The notes under the pieces: generated by a model
Database searches by the model: none
Seen by the model: only the letters and a program-made list of their open reading frames with translations
What the model was told of the DNA's origin: nothing
Translations under genes and position numbers: made by a program
Assembly (NCBI GenBank): GCA_021796235.1
Contig: JAJYOJ010000005.1
Span: 1 to 64,000, forward strand
Origin: a bacterium
GTDB taxonomy: Bacteria; Patescibacteriota; Microgenomatia; UBA1406; GWC2-37-13
Direction of reading: 5' to 3'
DNA: 64,000 bases
In this document: positions 15,475 through 24,821 of the stretch, one piece after another
Layout: each line of letters starts with the position of its first letter
Numbering within the stretch: the stretch's first letter is position 1

Positions 15475-15927
15475 TTATTCTGAAACCAATTTTTCTGCCC
15501 AAGACTGTAAGCGTTTAGTTTCGGCTTCCTGATTAAAATAGAATCGGTCAATACGTAACGAATCTTTGATTTTTTGTCCTTTAACATCTGCAACTATCTT
15601 TTCGAGGTGATCAACCGCGGCGCAAAAATGCGTATAGGTTTTATCTCCGAGCCCAAATACTGCAAACTTTTTTTGTGAGAAATCTTTACCTTGTAATTTT
15701 TTGGCAAAATCCACAAAATAAGAGTGAAGTTGACCTTCTAACCCGCTGAAGTCCCATGTACAAGAGCCAAGAACGACAAGATCGTAATTATTCATCTCGC
15801 TGGGGTCGGCCTCATTCGCACTTTTCAAAGTTACGGCGTGTCCTTTTCTTTTTAACACCGCTTCTATAAGTTGCGCGGCGGTAAGCGTGCTGCCCGAAAA
15901 AGTTGCATAGATAATAAGGACATTCAT
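15475..15927 (-). CDS. Flavodoxin
   Basis: A 150-residue protein of flavodoxin size. The FMN phosphate loop is YATFSGSTLTAA, the second loop LGSCTWDFSG supplies the conserved Trp, and FGLGDKTYTHFCAA is the third FMN-contact segment. It is a cytosolic one-electron carrier; a possible client here is the radical SAM protein, but that is inference. A perfect 16-bp palindrome (15922-15937) covers the start codon and overlaps a TATAAT at 15936-15941 that would give a 2-nt leader. Confidence 0.9.
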   Translation of the reverse strand: MNVLIIYATFSGSTLTAAQLIEAVLKRKGHAVTLKSANEADPSEMNNYDLVVLGSCTWDFSGLEGQLHSYFVDFAKKLQGKDFSQKKFAVFGLGDKTYTHFCAAVDHLEKIVADVKGQKIKDSLRIDRFYFNQEAETKRLQSWAEKLVSE

Positions 15928-15936
15928 AATTATGAA

Positions 15937-16542
15937 TTATATGAAATTATTAGAGCGCGGATCAGTTTTCCAAGTAGCTATGGACAGACCGTTTTTATCT
16001 TTTTCCGAAAAAAGAGGCTGATTTTTGACAAGCGCGTTAAACTGTTCTTTTAGACCAGGGTCAAAAAGCGTCCAATCAATATCATTGGCAATCGGTGAGA
16101 TGCAGACTTCTCCAGCGGGATTGTAATCTCCTGTACATAGATATTCGATAGTTGTTTCACTTGGGTAAAAATTACCATGAGCAAACCCGATAGGCACCCA
16201 AATCCATTCTCCGAAGTCTTTATCATAAGTTTGGGGCATATCGTAGGCGATTATCTTACCAAATGTTTTTGAGTTTTTTCTCGCGTCAAGGACAAGGTCT
16301 ACCATGTGGCCCTGGATTGTACGAATTAGTTTTCCCATAAAGGGATTAAACTGTAAGTGCAGTCCGCGCACTGTCCCTTTTTGGGAATGGCTCTCATTGG
16401 CCTGGATAAATTCCTTATCGGCAAAAAAAATTTCACTTTTACGGAAGGTTTCTGTAAAATACCCTCTCTCATCCGAGAAACGCTGGAATTTGATGACCTT
16501 AACTTCCGGGAGTTCGAGATTTTTTATTTCAATAATTTTCAT
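15937..16542 (-). CDS. rfbC: dTDP-4-dehydrorhamnose 3,5-epimerase
   Basis: A 201-residue cupin-fold epimerase. It shows ESHSQKGTVRGLHLQ with the catalytic His, KLIRTIQGHMVDLVLDARK, and the active-site Tyr region EYLCTGDYNPAGE followed by ND and DW near the C-terminus. It acts in dTDP-L-rhamnose synthesis. RmlA, RmlB and RmlD are not in this window, so its substrate may be made by enzymes elsewhere or it may serve a different dTDP/GDP-keto sugar. It lies 9 bp upstream of the flavodoxin gene on the same strand. Confidence 0.9.
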   Translation of the reverse strand: MKIIEIKNLELPEVKVIKFQRFSDERGYFTETFRKSEIFFADKEFIQANESHSQKGTVRGLHLQFNPFMGKLIRTIQGHMVDLVLDARKNSKTFGKIIAYDMPQTYDKDFGEWIWVPIGFAHGNFYPSETTIEYLCTGDYNPAGEVCISPIANDIDWTLFDPGLKEQFNALVKNQPLFSEKDKNGLSIATWKTDPRSNNFI

Positions 16543-16550
16543 TATTATAA

Positions 16551-18104
16551 TTAATTATACTCAAAATAAGCTTTCATAATCCCTGAAATATTTCTCAGCC
16601 TCTCCAAAAAAAGCAGAGGCAAATATTTTACAGTTTTTCTAATACCCCAATTTTTTAATATTACCAAAATCCAGTTTTTAAAGTCTAAAAAAGCTTTTTT
16701 TTGCCTGAATTTTTTTGAAGTGGTTTGGCCGAGATGAGTGATCTTTGAAGAAGTACAAACGATATTTTTGAATCCTTTGCGTCTAAGCCTAAGAGACAGG
16801 TCTATATCCTCGAGATACGAACCGAAGAGTTCGTCAAATAAACCGACGGTGTTTAATGCCTCTTTCTGGTATAAAATTGCAGCTGCATTGGTTGAATCAA
16901 CCTCAATACAATGTTTTGCAGAAGCTGTTTTTTTAGGGACGGCTTTACCTTCCGGCAGGATATCAATTCCTGCACTTTCAATTTCACCTGAGGTATTATA
17001 AATTACAGGGTTTAGTGATCCGATATCGGTGCTTTTACAGGAAAGTAAGTTTTTCAGCCAATCATTATTTAGAATTACGTCGTCATTAACAGTACCGATC
17101 CATTCGCCGGATGAAACGCGAAAACCGAGGTTAACTGTCGTAGCAAAACCCGGGTTGTATTTTATGTTTATGAAACGTATACCAGGATATTTTTTTCGCC
17201 AGTCCCAAATTTCTTTGTTATCTACAGATGAAGTAACCACGATAAGTTCAGGAATACAAGACAAAAAATTTTTATTATTGGCAAAAAAGTCACGTAAGTT
17301 CTCCTTATACATATTTGGTACGGTTATACTCAATCCCCTACTAAATATAGGTAAAAGGTATCGCCTAGAATAACGTTCCTTTATTTTTTTTATAACCTGC
17401 CTGCCAAAAAAGGAGAAATATTTCCTTGCATAAATTTCCATTGAATTAAAAAAGATTTCCTTTCTTTCCTGATTTTTTAGCTTGTTAAACGATGACCCGC
17501 CGGTATGAGTTAGGGAAAAATTAAACCAACCAATTTTATATCCTGAATTAACTAAACGCTTCGTCAGATCGCTATCCTCAAACCATAAAAAAAAGCGCTC
17601 ATCCCAACCTCCCAAATCAACGAGTACAGACTTTTTTATCAAAAGACACCCCCCAAAGAGAGTTTTTGGTGAAAACCAACTTAACGAAAAGAGGCGGTTT
17701 AAAGGTGAAAATTCTATCAGAAGAGTTATCCAAGTCGGCAAAGGTTTTTGGTACGCGTCTGTAGTTTTAATGGATGCGGCGTCAAATTTTTGCTTATCAG
17801 TTGCTTCAACCATGCGTAATATTTTTTCCTCATTCATCTCTACATCGGGATTTAAAAATAAGCACCATTCATTCTTTGCAACAATTAGACCTTGATTGCA
17901 GGCCGCGGCATAACCTCGATTAAATTTATTTTCAATTAGTATTGTTGAAGGAAAACTTTCTTTAATCCACGAAACAGACTCGCTTGAATTATTATCTATA
18001 ATTATAAGTTCGAGATTATCAGATCTGCTTAATATTTTTAGGCTGTTTCTAAGCTTACGTGGCGTATTCCAGTGAACAATAATTACTGAAACGGCTATTT
18101 TCAT
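16551..18104 (-). CDS. Tandem GT2 glycosyltransferase (two GT-A domains)
   Basis: A 517-residue protein with two GT2 domains. Domain 1 (~1-250) has SVIIVHWNTPRKLRNSL, IIDNNSS and the metal site LNPDVEMNE, then GGWDERFFLWFEDSDL. Domain 2 (~270-500) has IKYNPGFATTVNLGF, NDDVILNN and GLFDELFGSYLEDIDLSLR. Such didomain proteins add two successive sugars, for example rhamnosyl residues, to a growing glycan in the cytoplasm. The start lies under an operator-like palindrome. No membrane segment is seen. Confidence 0.88.
   Translation of the reverse strand: MKIAVSVIIVHWNTPRKLRNSLKILSRSDNLELIIIDNNSSESVSWIKESFPSTILIENKFNRGYAAACNQGLIVAKNEWCLFLNPDVEMNEEKILRMVEATDKQKFDAASIKTTDAYQKPLPTWITLLIEFSPLNRLFSLSWFSPKTLFGGCLLIKKSVLVDLGGWDERFFLWFEDSDLTKRLVNSGYKIGWFNFSLTHTGGSSFNKLKNQERKEIFFNSMEIYARKYFSFFGRQVIKKIKERYSRRYLLPIFSRGLSITVPNMYKENLRDFFANNKNFLSCIPELIVVTSSVDNKEIWDWRKKYPGIRFINIKYNPGFATTVNLGFRVSSGEWIGTVNDDVILNNDWLKNLLSCKSTDIGSLNPVIYNTSGEIESAGIDILPEGKAVPKKTASAKHCIEVDSTNAAAILYQKEALNTVGLFDELFGSYLEDIDLSLRLRRKGFKNIVCTSSKITHLGQTTSKKFRQKKAFLDFKNWILVILKNWGIRKTVKYLPLLFLERLRNISGIMKAYFEYN
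16554..16559 (-). promoter_or_regulatory. -10 element of rfbC joined to the upstream stop codon
   Basis: TATAAT is formed by the last two codons (Tyr-Asn) of the upstream glycosyltransferase and is followed directly by its TAA stop. Predicted +1 near 16547 gives a 5-nt leader. Confidence 0.45.
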
Positions 18105-18110
18105 AAATTC

Positions 18111-18116
18111 ATGTTA
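18111..18116 (-). promoter_or_regulatory. -10 element of the tandem GT2 gene
   Basis: TAACAT on the minus strand places +1 at 18104, exactly the A of the start codon. It lies partly inside the 26-bp palindrome. Confidence 0.4.
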
Positions 18117-18138
18117 CTGCGCAATATTGCACAGTAAC
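18113..18138. repeat. 26-bp palindrome, operator-like
   Basis: GTTACTG-c-GCAAT meets ATTGC-a-CAGTAAC; all pairs match except one. It fills most of the 37-bp gap between two co-directional genes and spans the predicted -10 to -35 region of the downstream glycosyltransferase. No T-run follows on either strand, so a terminator is unlikely. Confidence 0.75.
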
Positions 18139-18141
18139 AAA

Positions 18142-19329
18142 TTAGAAAGAATACAACTTTTTGATAAAGTACAAATTAATTATTAATCCAGTAATTTCAG
18201 TCGTTAGCATCACATAAGCGGCAGCAGTAATTCCAAAGAAAGGGACGAAACAAAGATTGAGTACAATATTGACAATCGTGTTTAGCGCTCCAAACGGAAG
18301 AAAACGTTCTACGAGTTTGGAACTTTGAACCACCGTGGCCAGGGGCGAATTCAAGAAGAATAACAGCAAAACAACGGAAAAAATTCTTAGGATTGGGACT
18401 GCCGCAATATAACTCTTTCCCAGGAGCGTTACAATCAGAAAATTGCTAAAGAAAAAAGTCAGTATCATAAAAACTATTCCGGCCAGAAAAGTAACGCTTA
18501 CGATTTTTAGCAACTGTTCAGATGTGATGCCTTTTTTTTGGGCCGAAACCGGAAATAAATTTTGCGATAGAGCCGTTGGTATAAGGCTTAAACTTTCAAG
18601 GTACCGATAAGCTGCTCCGTAAATACCTAATGCCGTACTGTTTAGAACATACCCTATGACCAGCGAATCGCCTCTTGCGTAAGCAAATGAGGTTAGAATG
18701 AGGAATGCATAAGCGAATGAATTCCGCAGAGTTGAAAAGATTCCTTCGAATTGCAGAGTCAAATGTTTAAGTTTTTTCCAGGGGAAATACCACAAAAGAG
18801 TTAGGCAGGAAGCAATTAAATAAAGACTGATAGCGTGGTTCAAAGAAAATCCTTTACTGAATAATAAATATCCCACGAAAAGAATTGCCATCCTTACTGA
18901 TATTTTCATCGATACCCTAAAAGGTTTTTTCAAAACGAGATAGTATCCATCAACAACCGAAAGAAACGCCTCAGGAATAAGAGTAAGTAAAAGAATTGTC
19001 GATATTAAAGGAGAAAAGCTGTTTGTTAGTTTAAGAAATAAAAGGCTAAAAAAAAGAGAAACAAGTAAGGTAAGTAATCTGGCGTTTATTATTTTGGAAA
19101 ATAAAATATCTTCAGATTCCTCATCCGTTCTTTTTTGATACCATTGATTTAGCCCAAAATCAGAAAAAAAAGTTATGACTTGGAGAAGAGTCACAAACAG
19201 CACAAAATAACCAAACCTTTGAGGCAGGAGCGTACGAGCGAAAAGAATGAATACGAGAACACTTAGTCCCTTACTGAGAATTGATCCAAAAAAATAGATT
19301 CCCGAATGTTTAAATAAATCTTTTAGCAT
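18142..19329 (-). CDS. Oligosaccharide flippase (MOP superfamily)
   Basis: A 395-residue protein with about 12 membrane helices. The family-typical N-terminus GIYFFGSILSKGLSVLVFILFA is cut here after the signature start; the first loop reads RTLLPQRFGYFVLF and the second has SDFGLNQWYQKR. It probably flips an undecaprenyl-linked repeat unit. It is 3 bp downstream of a GT39 gene on the same strand, suggesting a flip-then-transfer unit. It is somewhat shorter than the other two flippases in the cluster. Confidence 0.85.
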   Translation of the reverse strand: MLKDLFKHSGIYFFGSILSKGLSVLVFILFARTLLPQRFGYFVLFVTLLQVITFFSDFGLNQWYQKRTDEESEDILFSKIINARLLTLLVSLFFSLLFLKLTNSFSPLISTILLLTLIPEAFLSVVDGYYLVLKKPFRVSMKISVRMAILFVGYLLFSKGFSLNHAISLYLIASCLTLLWYFPWKKLKHLTLQFEGIFSTLRNSFAYAFLILTSFAYARGDSLVIGYVLNSTALGIYGAAYRYLESLSLIPTALSQNLFPVSAQKKGITSEQLLKIVSVTFLAGIVFMILTFFFSNFLIVTLLGKSYIAAVPILRIFSVVLLLFFLNSPLATVVQSSKLVERFLPFGALNTIVNIVLNLCFVPFFGITAAAYVMLTTEITGLIINLYFIKKLYSF

Positions 19330-19332
19330 TTA

Positions 19333-20880
19333 TTATTTAAATCCCCAACTATATAAAGTAGCTGGCCAGATTGAATATGGGTTATCGTCAAGCGGGTAGT
19401 GATCAAGATAAAGCTGTTTTTTTAGGTGAGAGTTTGCGTAACTGATTACATCGGCAGGCAGGCTTGCGTCATCGATAAAGATAAATCCCTTAGAATATTT
19501 TTGCATAACCTTTTTGAAGTCGGTTAAGTTACCGACAAGAACAAGGTGATTGGTTCTGGGGATGATTTTGTCCCCGTTTTTGTCTACGACAAAGTTTGTT
19601 TGCTTCCCTAGTCCGTTGACTGTTCCCGGTTCATTTATCCAGTGAAAAAAATAAGTTGGTTGATAATCTAGACCAAAATACCAGTAGACTCTGGCCGGCC
19701 AGGTTTCGATTATGGCAACTGGAGTTTTTGAATTGGCGACCGCGGTTTTCATTATGTCATAAATTTGCTGATAGTCAACAAGTGCAATCTCTCTAAAATC
19801 GTGATTTACAGAGTAAAAACTTTTGGGTTTATTCACAAACTTATAACCGCTTCCGATAATAAATAAGGTAAGTAAAATTGCGATAATTGTTGGATAGCTG
19901 ATCTTTTTTATACGACAAAAAATATCTGTTAAATAACTTATCGCATATGCCATAAAAATAAAAAGGAACGGGAAAATCGGAAGTAAATAACGGGAGGTAT
20001 ACGGAGCAAAGAAGAACGAAATGAATATAAGATTAAAAAATATATAAACAAGCGGAAATAGTGTTAGTTTAAAGTTTGTCTTTAGAGCCATAAGTAAGCC
20101 GACTAAGGCGAGGAAAGTTATCAGGCCATATTCTCTCCAAAGAAATGAGTGGTAATACCACAGATTATTTGCCTTGATAAGTCCTCCCTTAAAGGAATTT
20201 ATTACAGCCAGAAGCAAACCTGTTCTAAAAATGATAATAATAACTACCAGTGAAAGTACGTAAAAAAGCGGAGTTTTTAATATTTTTCTCTCCCGATAGA
20301 ACCAATGTAAGATGAGAGTAATTAGAAACAATAGGAAGAGGGCGTGTGATAGAACGCCTGCCACAATAGTTGCAAAAAAAATAAATCTCTCCCAAATATT
20401 TAACTTATTTTTTAACAGCATTTTGTTGTAAAGATACAAAAGAAGTAAAATAAGTAGCTGAATTAAGACGTAGTCACGAGCTTGTCGTGACCAGGTTATT
20501 TCAATGTATGAAAATGTTGAAAGCAAGGCAGATATAACTGCCGTACGATTTCCATACATTTGTTTTGCGACTAAAAAGATAAATAAAGTAACAAACGAGC
20601 CGATTATTACGAATGGCAGACGCGCGGCATATTCATGAAAACCAAGGACTTTAAAAAAAAGAGCAACTATTATATGCGTTGTAATGTTGTGAGGCTCAAA
20701 AAAAATATTGGGATTTGTGAAGACACCTAATCCATAGTGCATAAACAATTTTGCCTGAGCGGCTGTTGCAAACTCATCTACCCAGAAAGGATTGTTATTT
20801 TTAAGTCCGTAATAGCGTAAAAAAAAAGCAACCAATGTTATAGAGAGCAGGAAAAACGGAGCTATAAACCTCTTTCTCAT
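19333..20880 (-). CDS. Glycosyltransferase family 39 membrane protein
   Basis: A 515-residue GT-C protein. The first external loop has NPFWVDEFATAAQAKLF with the catalytic-type Asp-Glu, followed by a long loop FEPHNITTHI. About 11 membrane helices precede a C-terminal soluble domain of ~150 residues, with IETWPARVYWYFGLDY and LVGNLTDF. It probably transfers a sugar from a lipid carrier on the outer face. It heads an operon with a flippase, and its ATG coincides with the predicted transcription start. Confidence 0.83.
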   Translation of the reverse strand: MRKRFIAPFFLLSITLVAFFLRYYGLKNNNPFWVDEFATAAQAKLFMHYGLGVFTNPNIFFEPHNITTHIIVALFFKVLGFHEYAARLPFVIIGSFVTLFIFLVAKQMYGNRTAVISALLSTFSYIEITWSRQARDYVLIQLLILLLLYLYNKMLLKNKLNIWERFIFFATIVAGVLSHALFLLFLITLILHWFYRERKILKTPLFYVLSLVVIIIIFRTGLLLAVINSFKGGLIKANNLWYYHSFLWREYGLITFLALVGLLMALKTNFKLTLFPLVYIFFNLIFISFFFAPYTSRYLLPIFPFLFIFMAYAISYLTDIFCRIKKISYPTIIAILLTLFIIGSGYKFVNKPKSFYSVNHDFREIALVDYQQIYDIMKTAVANSKTPVAIIETWPARVYWYFGLDYQPTYFFHWINEPGTVNGLGKQTNFVVDKNGDKIIPRTNHLVLVGNLTDFKKVMQKYSKGFIFIDDASLPADVISYANSHLKKQLYLDHYPLDDNPYSIWPATLYSWGFK

Positions 20881-20886
20881 GGAGTT

Positions 20887-20892
20887 ATTATA
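20887..20892 (-). promoter_or_regulatory. -10 element giving a leaderless GT39 transcript
   Basis: TATAAT on the minus strand; +1 at 20880 is the A of the start codon. Confidence 0.6.
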
Positions 20893-20933
20893 ATCAAAAA
20901 TGGTTCCTCTGTCTAGCTACAACTAACAATTTA

Positions 20934-21932
20934 TCATCTAGCTACAAATTCCTGTAGGACAGTCGTGAAAAAGAAGACGAAAGTCCAGATTCCAATTTTT
21001 TGAGAATAATCCGTAAGCTTTAGCAACGAAAATACAACGCTTAGGAAAAAAAACATAAGGCAGACAATTCCGGTATATTTTTTGACAAATTTAAAGTTTA
21101 TTGCCATAATAACCCACAAAATTATAACCATAATAATTATTAAATCGGTAGTCTCTAACGCAAAAAGAATATCAGTAATAATAAGAAGGCTAATTGTGAA
21201 CAATATCACAAATAAAAGGGAGTCAGCTAATTGCCCGACAGTGATATCAATATTTTTTGGCTTATGAGGAATGGAAATGACTAGCTGATTAAAATACCTT
21301 TTGGTTATAAATCTTAAAGATAAATAAAGAAGTAACGGTAACAGATAGATCAAGGAAGAAAAAAAGAGTGTGCCGTCTTTAAACGCGTAGTACGTTTTTT
21401 TTGCAAAAAAAATAAAAAATTTATGAACGTTATCAAGAATGTTTTCTTTAGGATATTTATAACGGGTAGCTACAACTGGCAGATGGTTTTCAATCTGAAC
21501 TATATTATCGCCAATTCCTTGTAAGGACTCTAGCTGAACTTCATAAATTTTCCCTTTTGAGTTATTAATTATAGGAAAACCAAACGGATACGGGTTGATA
21601 TGATAAAACTGTCTGGCATCATATAACGTATTGTAATACCAACTTTTATTCCCTTTTTCTCTCAGACGAAAATAAATCTTATCGTTAATAGGCTCTGAAC
21701 TATTGGTAAAATGAATTGTGATTATACCTAGATAGTTGTCTACGGCCTTAAATGAGAATAAAACCTTTTCTCCTTTTATTAATTGCCGTGAGGCGATTTT
21801 TTTAATTGATAAGTTTTCCTGATTAACAGATAAAACTGAAAGGCTAGCAACTGAGGTTAAGACATAGTTAGACGATAAGATAAACCAGATAAAAAACAAA
21901 AAAATAATAATGAATTTTTCTTGAACTTTCAT
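20934..21932 (-). CDS. Membrane protein of unknown function, 332 aa
   Basis: One N-terminal hydrophobic helix (~8-30) is followed by an extracytoplasmic domain (~35-165) with a beta-rich look (VLFSFKAVDNYLGIITIHF, VQLESLQGIGDNIVQIE), then about five membrane helices (~185-325). The outer domain resembles the jelly-roll-like domains found in the C-terminal parts of large GT-C proteins. It lies 1 bp after the 819-aa GT-C gene, so it may be its partner. No family name can be given. Last gene of a ten-gene leftward operon. Confidence 0.65.
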   Translation of the reverse strand: MKVQEKFIIIFLFFIWFILSSNYVLTSVASLSVLSVNQENLSIKKIASRQLIKGEKVLFSFKAVDNYLGIITIHFTNSSEPINDKIYFRLREKGNKSWYYNTLYDARQFYHINPYPFGFPIINNSKGKIYEVQLESLQGIGDNIVQIENHLPVVATRYKYPKENILDNVHKFFIFFAKKTYYAFKDGTLFFSSLIYLLPLLLYLSLRFITKRYFNQLVISIPHKPKNIDITVGQLADSLLFVILFTISLLIITDILFALETTDLIIIMVIILWVIMAINFKFVKKYTGIVCLMFFFLSVVFSLLKLTDYSQKIGIWTFVFFFTTVLQEFVAR

Positions 21933-21933
21933 A

Positions 21934-24393
21934 CTATTTAGTTATTTTCAAATAGCGTTTAATTAATATGATTAACGTTGCCAAAACAATCAGTACGCTT
22001 ATAAAAGAAGTTAGATAAAAAACTAGCTGCGGCCAAAATTCGATAATAAACTCAAGGGTATAGGTTCCATCAGGATTTTTAATACAAAAGTTATTGTTAC
22101 TGCATAGTTTTTTCGGATCAATAATCCAAGCGTTCGCATTGCCATTTACTAAAATATGATTAGTTTTACTGATGGTAATAGTTTGGTTTGGAAGCCATAC
22201 CTCAAAAATAGATCCGTCACTTAAGTTATTATTTTGGATTGTTCCATTAAAATTCTTGGAAATAAATTGGTTACCTAATTTAGATAAGAAGTTCTGATTG
22301 ATAAATTTACTAACTTCTTCCCTTGTAGCTTGATCCTGGCTGTTACCAGGTAATATTTTATAACTATTTGATACAACTTTTGGAGAACCACGCAAAGGGT
22401 CAATCTTTTTAAGATAAAGAGCCCATAGATCATGATAAAGTTCGGAAAATACCAGGGGAAAGGGTTTCTTTATATTGTGAATAATTATTCTGTATTTTGT
22501 ATTATCAATTTTTTTGTACTCAACTTGAGGATTGTTTGCTAAGTAAGCTTTGGCAGATTTTTTATTAGTAAAAAAATAAGGAATATTTTCTGAAGAATTA
22601 TAGATGGCGGATTTTATATTAAAGGAAGAGGAGCCGGTAATTTGTGGTAATTTTTCAACAGGCAGATTGCTTTTTATTAAAACCGATGGGACATAGATAT
22701 GCGGTAGAAAATATGGATTCGTATAGACCCGAAGATCGCCATAGTCGGCAAGAAGAGGATATTTATGGTCCAGTATATTTTGAACGTCAGCGATTGACTG
22801 ATCAGTCAGTTTGGCGATCCAGGGTACCTGGTCTTTATTTAAGACGATATACCGAATTGAAGCCGGCGCAAGCATTTTTGCGTGATTGTTCGAATCTAGG
22901 TTTTGAAAAAGACCAATAAAATCGTTGCTTGAATAATCCGCTATAAACGCTTGCGGGATGTTGAGAAGAAGCGGATCAACTCCCAAGAAATATTTATTGT
23001 CGTAAAGATGAATCATAACAGCGTAGTTTAAATAACTAGGTAGCGAAAGAATTCGACCATCTAAAAATTTAAGTTCCATATCCGTACGAAACTTTTTAAA
23101 AGCTGGTTTGTCAACAAACTTTTGAGTCGAGTAGTTATTTTTGGTTATTTTATCGTCGGGTATGAAGGCTCCTGTAAAAAAAGGCAAGATGTTTACTGTA
23201 AGATATAAAACGAAAATAATCAAGAAAAAAGAGTTCTTTAAACTTTTTAAAATATAGAATAAGACTAGTGAAAAGATAAAAACAAAGAAAACTCCGAATT
23301 TTTCTGGAGCGGTTTTGAAAACTGTGCAAAAAGGAACATAATTAAAACAAGCGGTTAATAAATTCCTAAATGGAGCGTTTACTCCTTTAAGAAGTAGAAT
23401 AACAAAAGCAAGGAGTAAAAGCAGAAAATATATTATTTCGTAGTTCTCTCTTTTTGTTTTCCTTACAGTCAACCAATAGAAAATAATAAAAAAGGGTATA
23501 AATAATAAAAAGCGAACGTATGGCAAGCTTGATAGAAATGAAAGAAAATTATAATCAGGCGAAGGTGATGTAATCCATAAAAACGAAAAAAGTTGGGTAA
23601 AAAAATCCTTCGATCCACCAGATACGGTTATAAGCCAGGAACGTGCTACAGTAATAGGAAATGATTGAATAGCTGATTTAAGCGCTAACATCCATTGTAT
23701 GATCCACCAAAGATGAAACAAGAAAAGAGCTGTATACAAAATAAAAGTTTTTTTAATAAAATCTTTCCGAGTTAAAGAACTTTGCTTTATTTTTGCAGCA
23801 ATAAAAACATATAGAGGCAGTGACAAAGTTATGAGTACCATATGGGGGGGATTGGTAAAGGTATAGGCAAAAAATAGGGAAACAATACCGTATGAAGCAA
23901 ACAACTTAAAATCATCTTCATAAGTTTTGTAAACAACTAGGAAATAAAGAGGATAAATAAAAAGCGTGTGGGTAGCCCACGGGTTTAGACCGCTTAAAAA
24001 AGTGACGCTGAAAGGGTTAACTATAAAAAAAATTGCTACAAGTAGTGCTATTAATCTATTCTTCGGGCTAATCGTCGTAAGGAGAAAGTACATTACCGAA
24101 AACGGAAGCGTATAAGTACTCGAAACAATTATAAAGGACCTTATAGTTTCATTTTTAATTAAAAGCATCAATGCAGGATAGCTAAAGATTGAGTTCATTG
24201 TGGTTGCGATCTGACCATTCATGTTGTTTTGCCACGTGTAACCGAAGTTTTTAAAGTAGATAGAAAAGTCAAGCCAGTAGTTCCCTTCCCCGCCCAGAAC
24301 GATTGTGCCATGCGAAAAGTAATAATAGTAGATAAGAAAATTAAGCACCAAAAGTGTAATAAAAAAAGCGAAGTGCAGCTTAATTATTTTCAT
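21934..24393 (-). CDS. Large GT-C membrane glycosyltransferase, 819 aa (AftD/YfhO-like layout)
   Basis: About 12 membrane helices in the first 420 residues are followed by a long external domain and one C-terminal helix (~780-812). Early external loops (GGEGNYWLDFSIYFKNF; SGLNPWATH) fit the GT-C fold seen in arabinosyltransferase-like (DUF3367) and YfhO-like proteins. The external part has KKPFPLVFSELYHDLWALYL and ends with the block NANAWIIDP, two Cys, IKNPDGTYTLEF, FWPQ. The same block occurs in the 699-aa protein nearby, so the two are paralogues. Likely donor is a polyprenyl-linked sugar. Overlaps the next gene upstream by 4 bp. Confidence 0.72.
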   Translation of the reverse strand: MKIIKLHFAFFITLLVLNFLIYYYYFSHGTIVLGGEGNYWLDFSIYFKNFGYTWQNNMNGQIATTMNSIFSYPALMLLIKNETIRSFIIVSSTYTLPFSVMYFLLTTISPKNRLIALLVAIFFIVNPFSVTFLSGLNPWATHTLFIYPLYFLVVYKTYEDDFKLFASYGIVSLFFAYTFTNPPHMVLITLSLPLYVFIAAKIKQSSLTRKDFIKKTFILYTALFLFHLWWIIQWMLALKSAIQSFPITVARSWLITVSGGSKDFFTQLFSFLWITSPSPDYNFLSFLSSLPYVRFLLFIPFFIIFYWLTVRKTKRENYEIIYFLLLLLAFVILLLKGVNAPFRNLLTACFNYVPFCTVFKTAPEKFGVFFVFIFSLVLFYILKSLKNSFFLIIFVLYLTVNILPFFTGAFIPDDKITKNNYSTQKFVDKPAFKKFRTDMELKFLDGRILSLPSYLNYAVMIHLYDNKYFLGVDPLLLNIPQAFIADYSSNDFIGLFQNLDSNNHAKMLAPASIRYIVLNKDQVPWIAKLTDQSIADVQNILDHKYPLLADYGDLRVYTNPYFLPHIYVPSVLIKSNLPVEKLPQITGSSSFNIKSAIYNSSENIPYFFTNKKSAKAYLANNPQVEYKKIDNTKYRIIIHNIKKPFPLVFSELYHDLWALYLKKIDPLRGSPKVVSNSYKILPGNSQDQATREEVSKFINQNFLSKLGNQFISKNFNGTIQNNNLSDGSIFEVWLPNQTITISKTNHILVNGNANAWIIDPKKLCSNNNFCIKNPDGTYTLEFIIEFWPQLVFYLTSFISVLIVLATLIILIKRYLKITK

Positions 24394-24821
24394 TTTTTAA
24401 GCAGCTTAAAAATATTGTTAATTACGTAAGAAATAAGTTCTATGGAGTATGTCACAAATATATAACTAATGACTATTAATAATAAGAGAGAAAAAGGTCC
24501 GACACTTAAAAGTAGTTTTCGCCAAAGATAAAACCCCAGTATGAGTGAAGCGATAATGTGCCACCCAGCGTCTTCGCGTTCAAAAAGATTAAAAGATAAT
24601 ATTTGTTTTGGATTATTGTAAAGCATAAAAAGAATATATAGGAAAGAAATTGACAGGATAAATCTAGGCTTATAAAATAGAACTACGACTTTTGTAAATA
24701 GATTTGAAGATATTTTTAAATCGGGAAACAAAAGAAATATAAATGATAGCAGCGTCGATATAATCAGTATAAAAAATATTGTTAAGATGAGACAAGCAAA
24801 GCCTCTTTTAATTAATTTCAT
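24390..24821 (-). CDS. Small membrane protein, 143 aa
   Basis: Four hydrophobic segments (about 8-32, 42-66, 85-103, 106-132) joined by short loops and a basic C-terminal end (FKLLKK). No recognised family. It lies between two large GT-C genes, overlapping the one after it by 4 bp and the 110-aa membrane gene before it by 14 bp, so translation is probably coupled. It may be an accessory subunit of the membrane transferases. Confidence 0.55.
   Translation of the reverse strand: MKLIKRGFACLILTIFFILIISTLLSFIFLLFPDLKISSNLFTKVVVLFYKPRFILSISFLYILFMLYNNPKQILSFNLFEREDAGWHIIASLILGFYLWRKLLLSVGPFSLLLLIVISYIFVTYSIELISYVINNIFKLLKK

Noticed and set aside
20912-20947. Direct repeat TCTAGCTACAA (20912 and 20937)
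   Set aside because: Only two 11-bp copies at the end of one gene; no sign of an element or a regulatory role.
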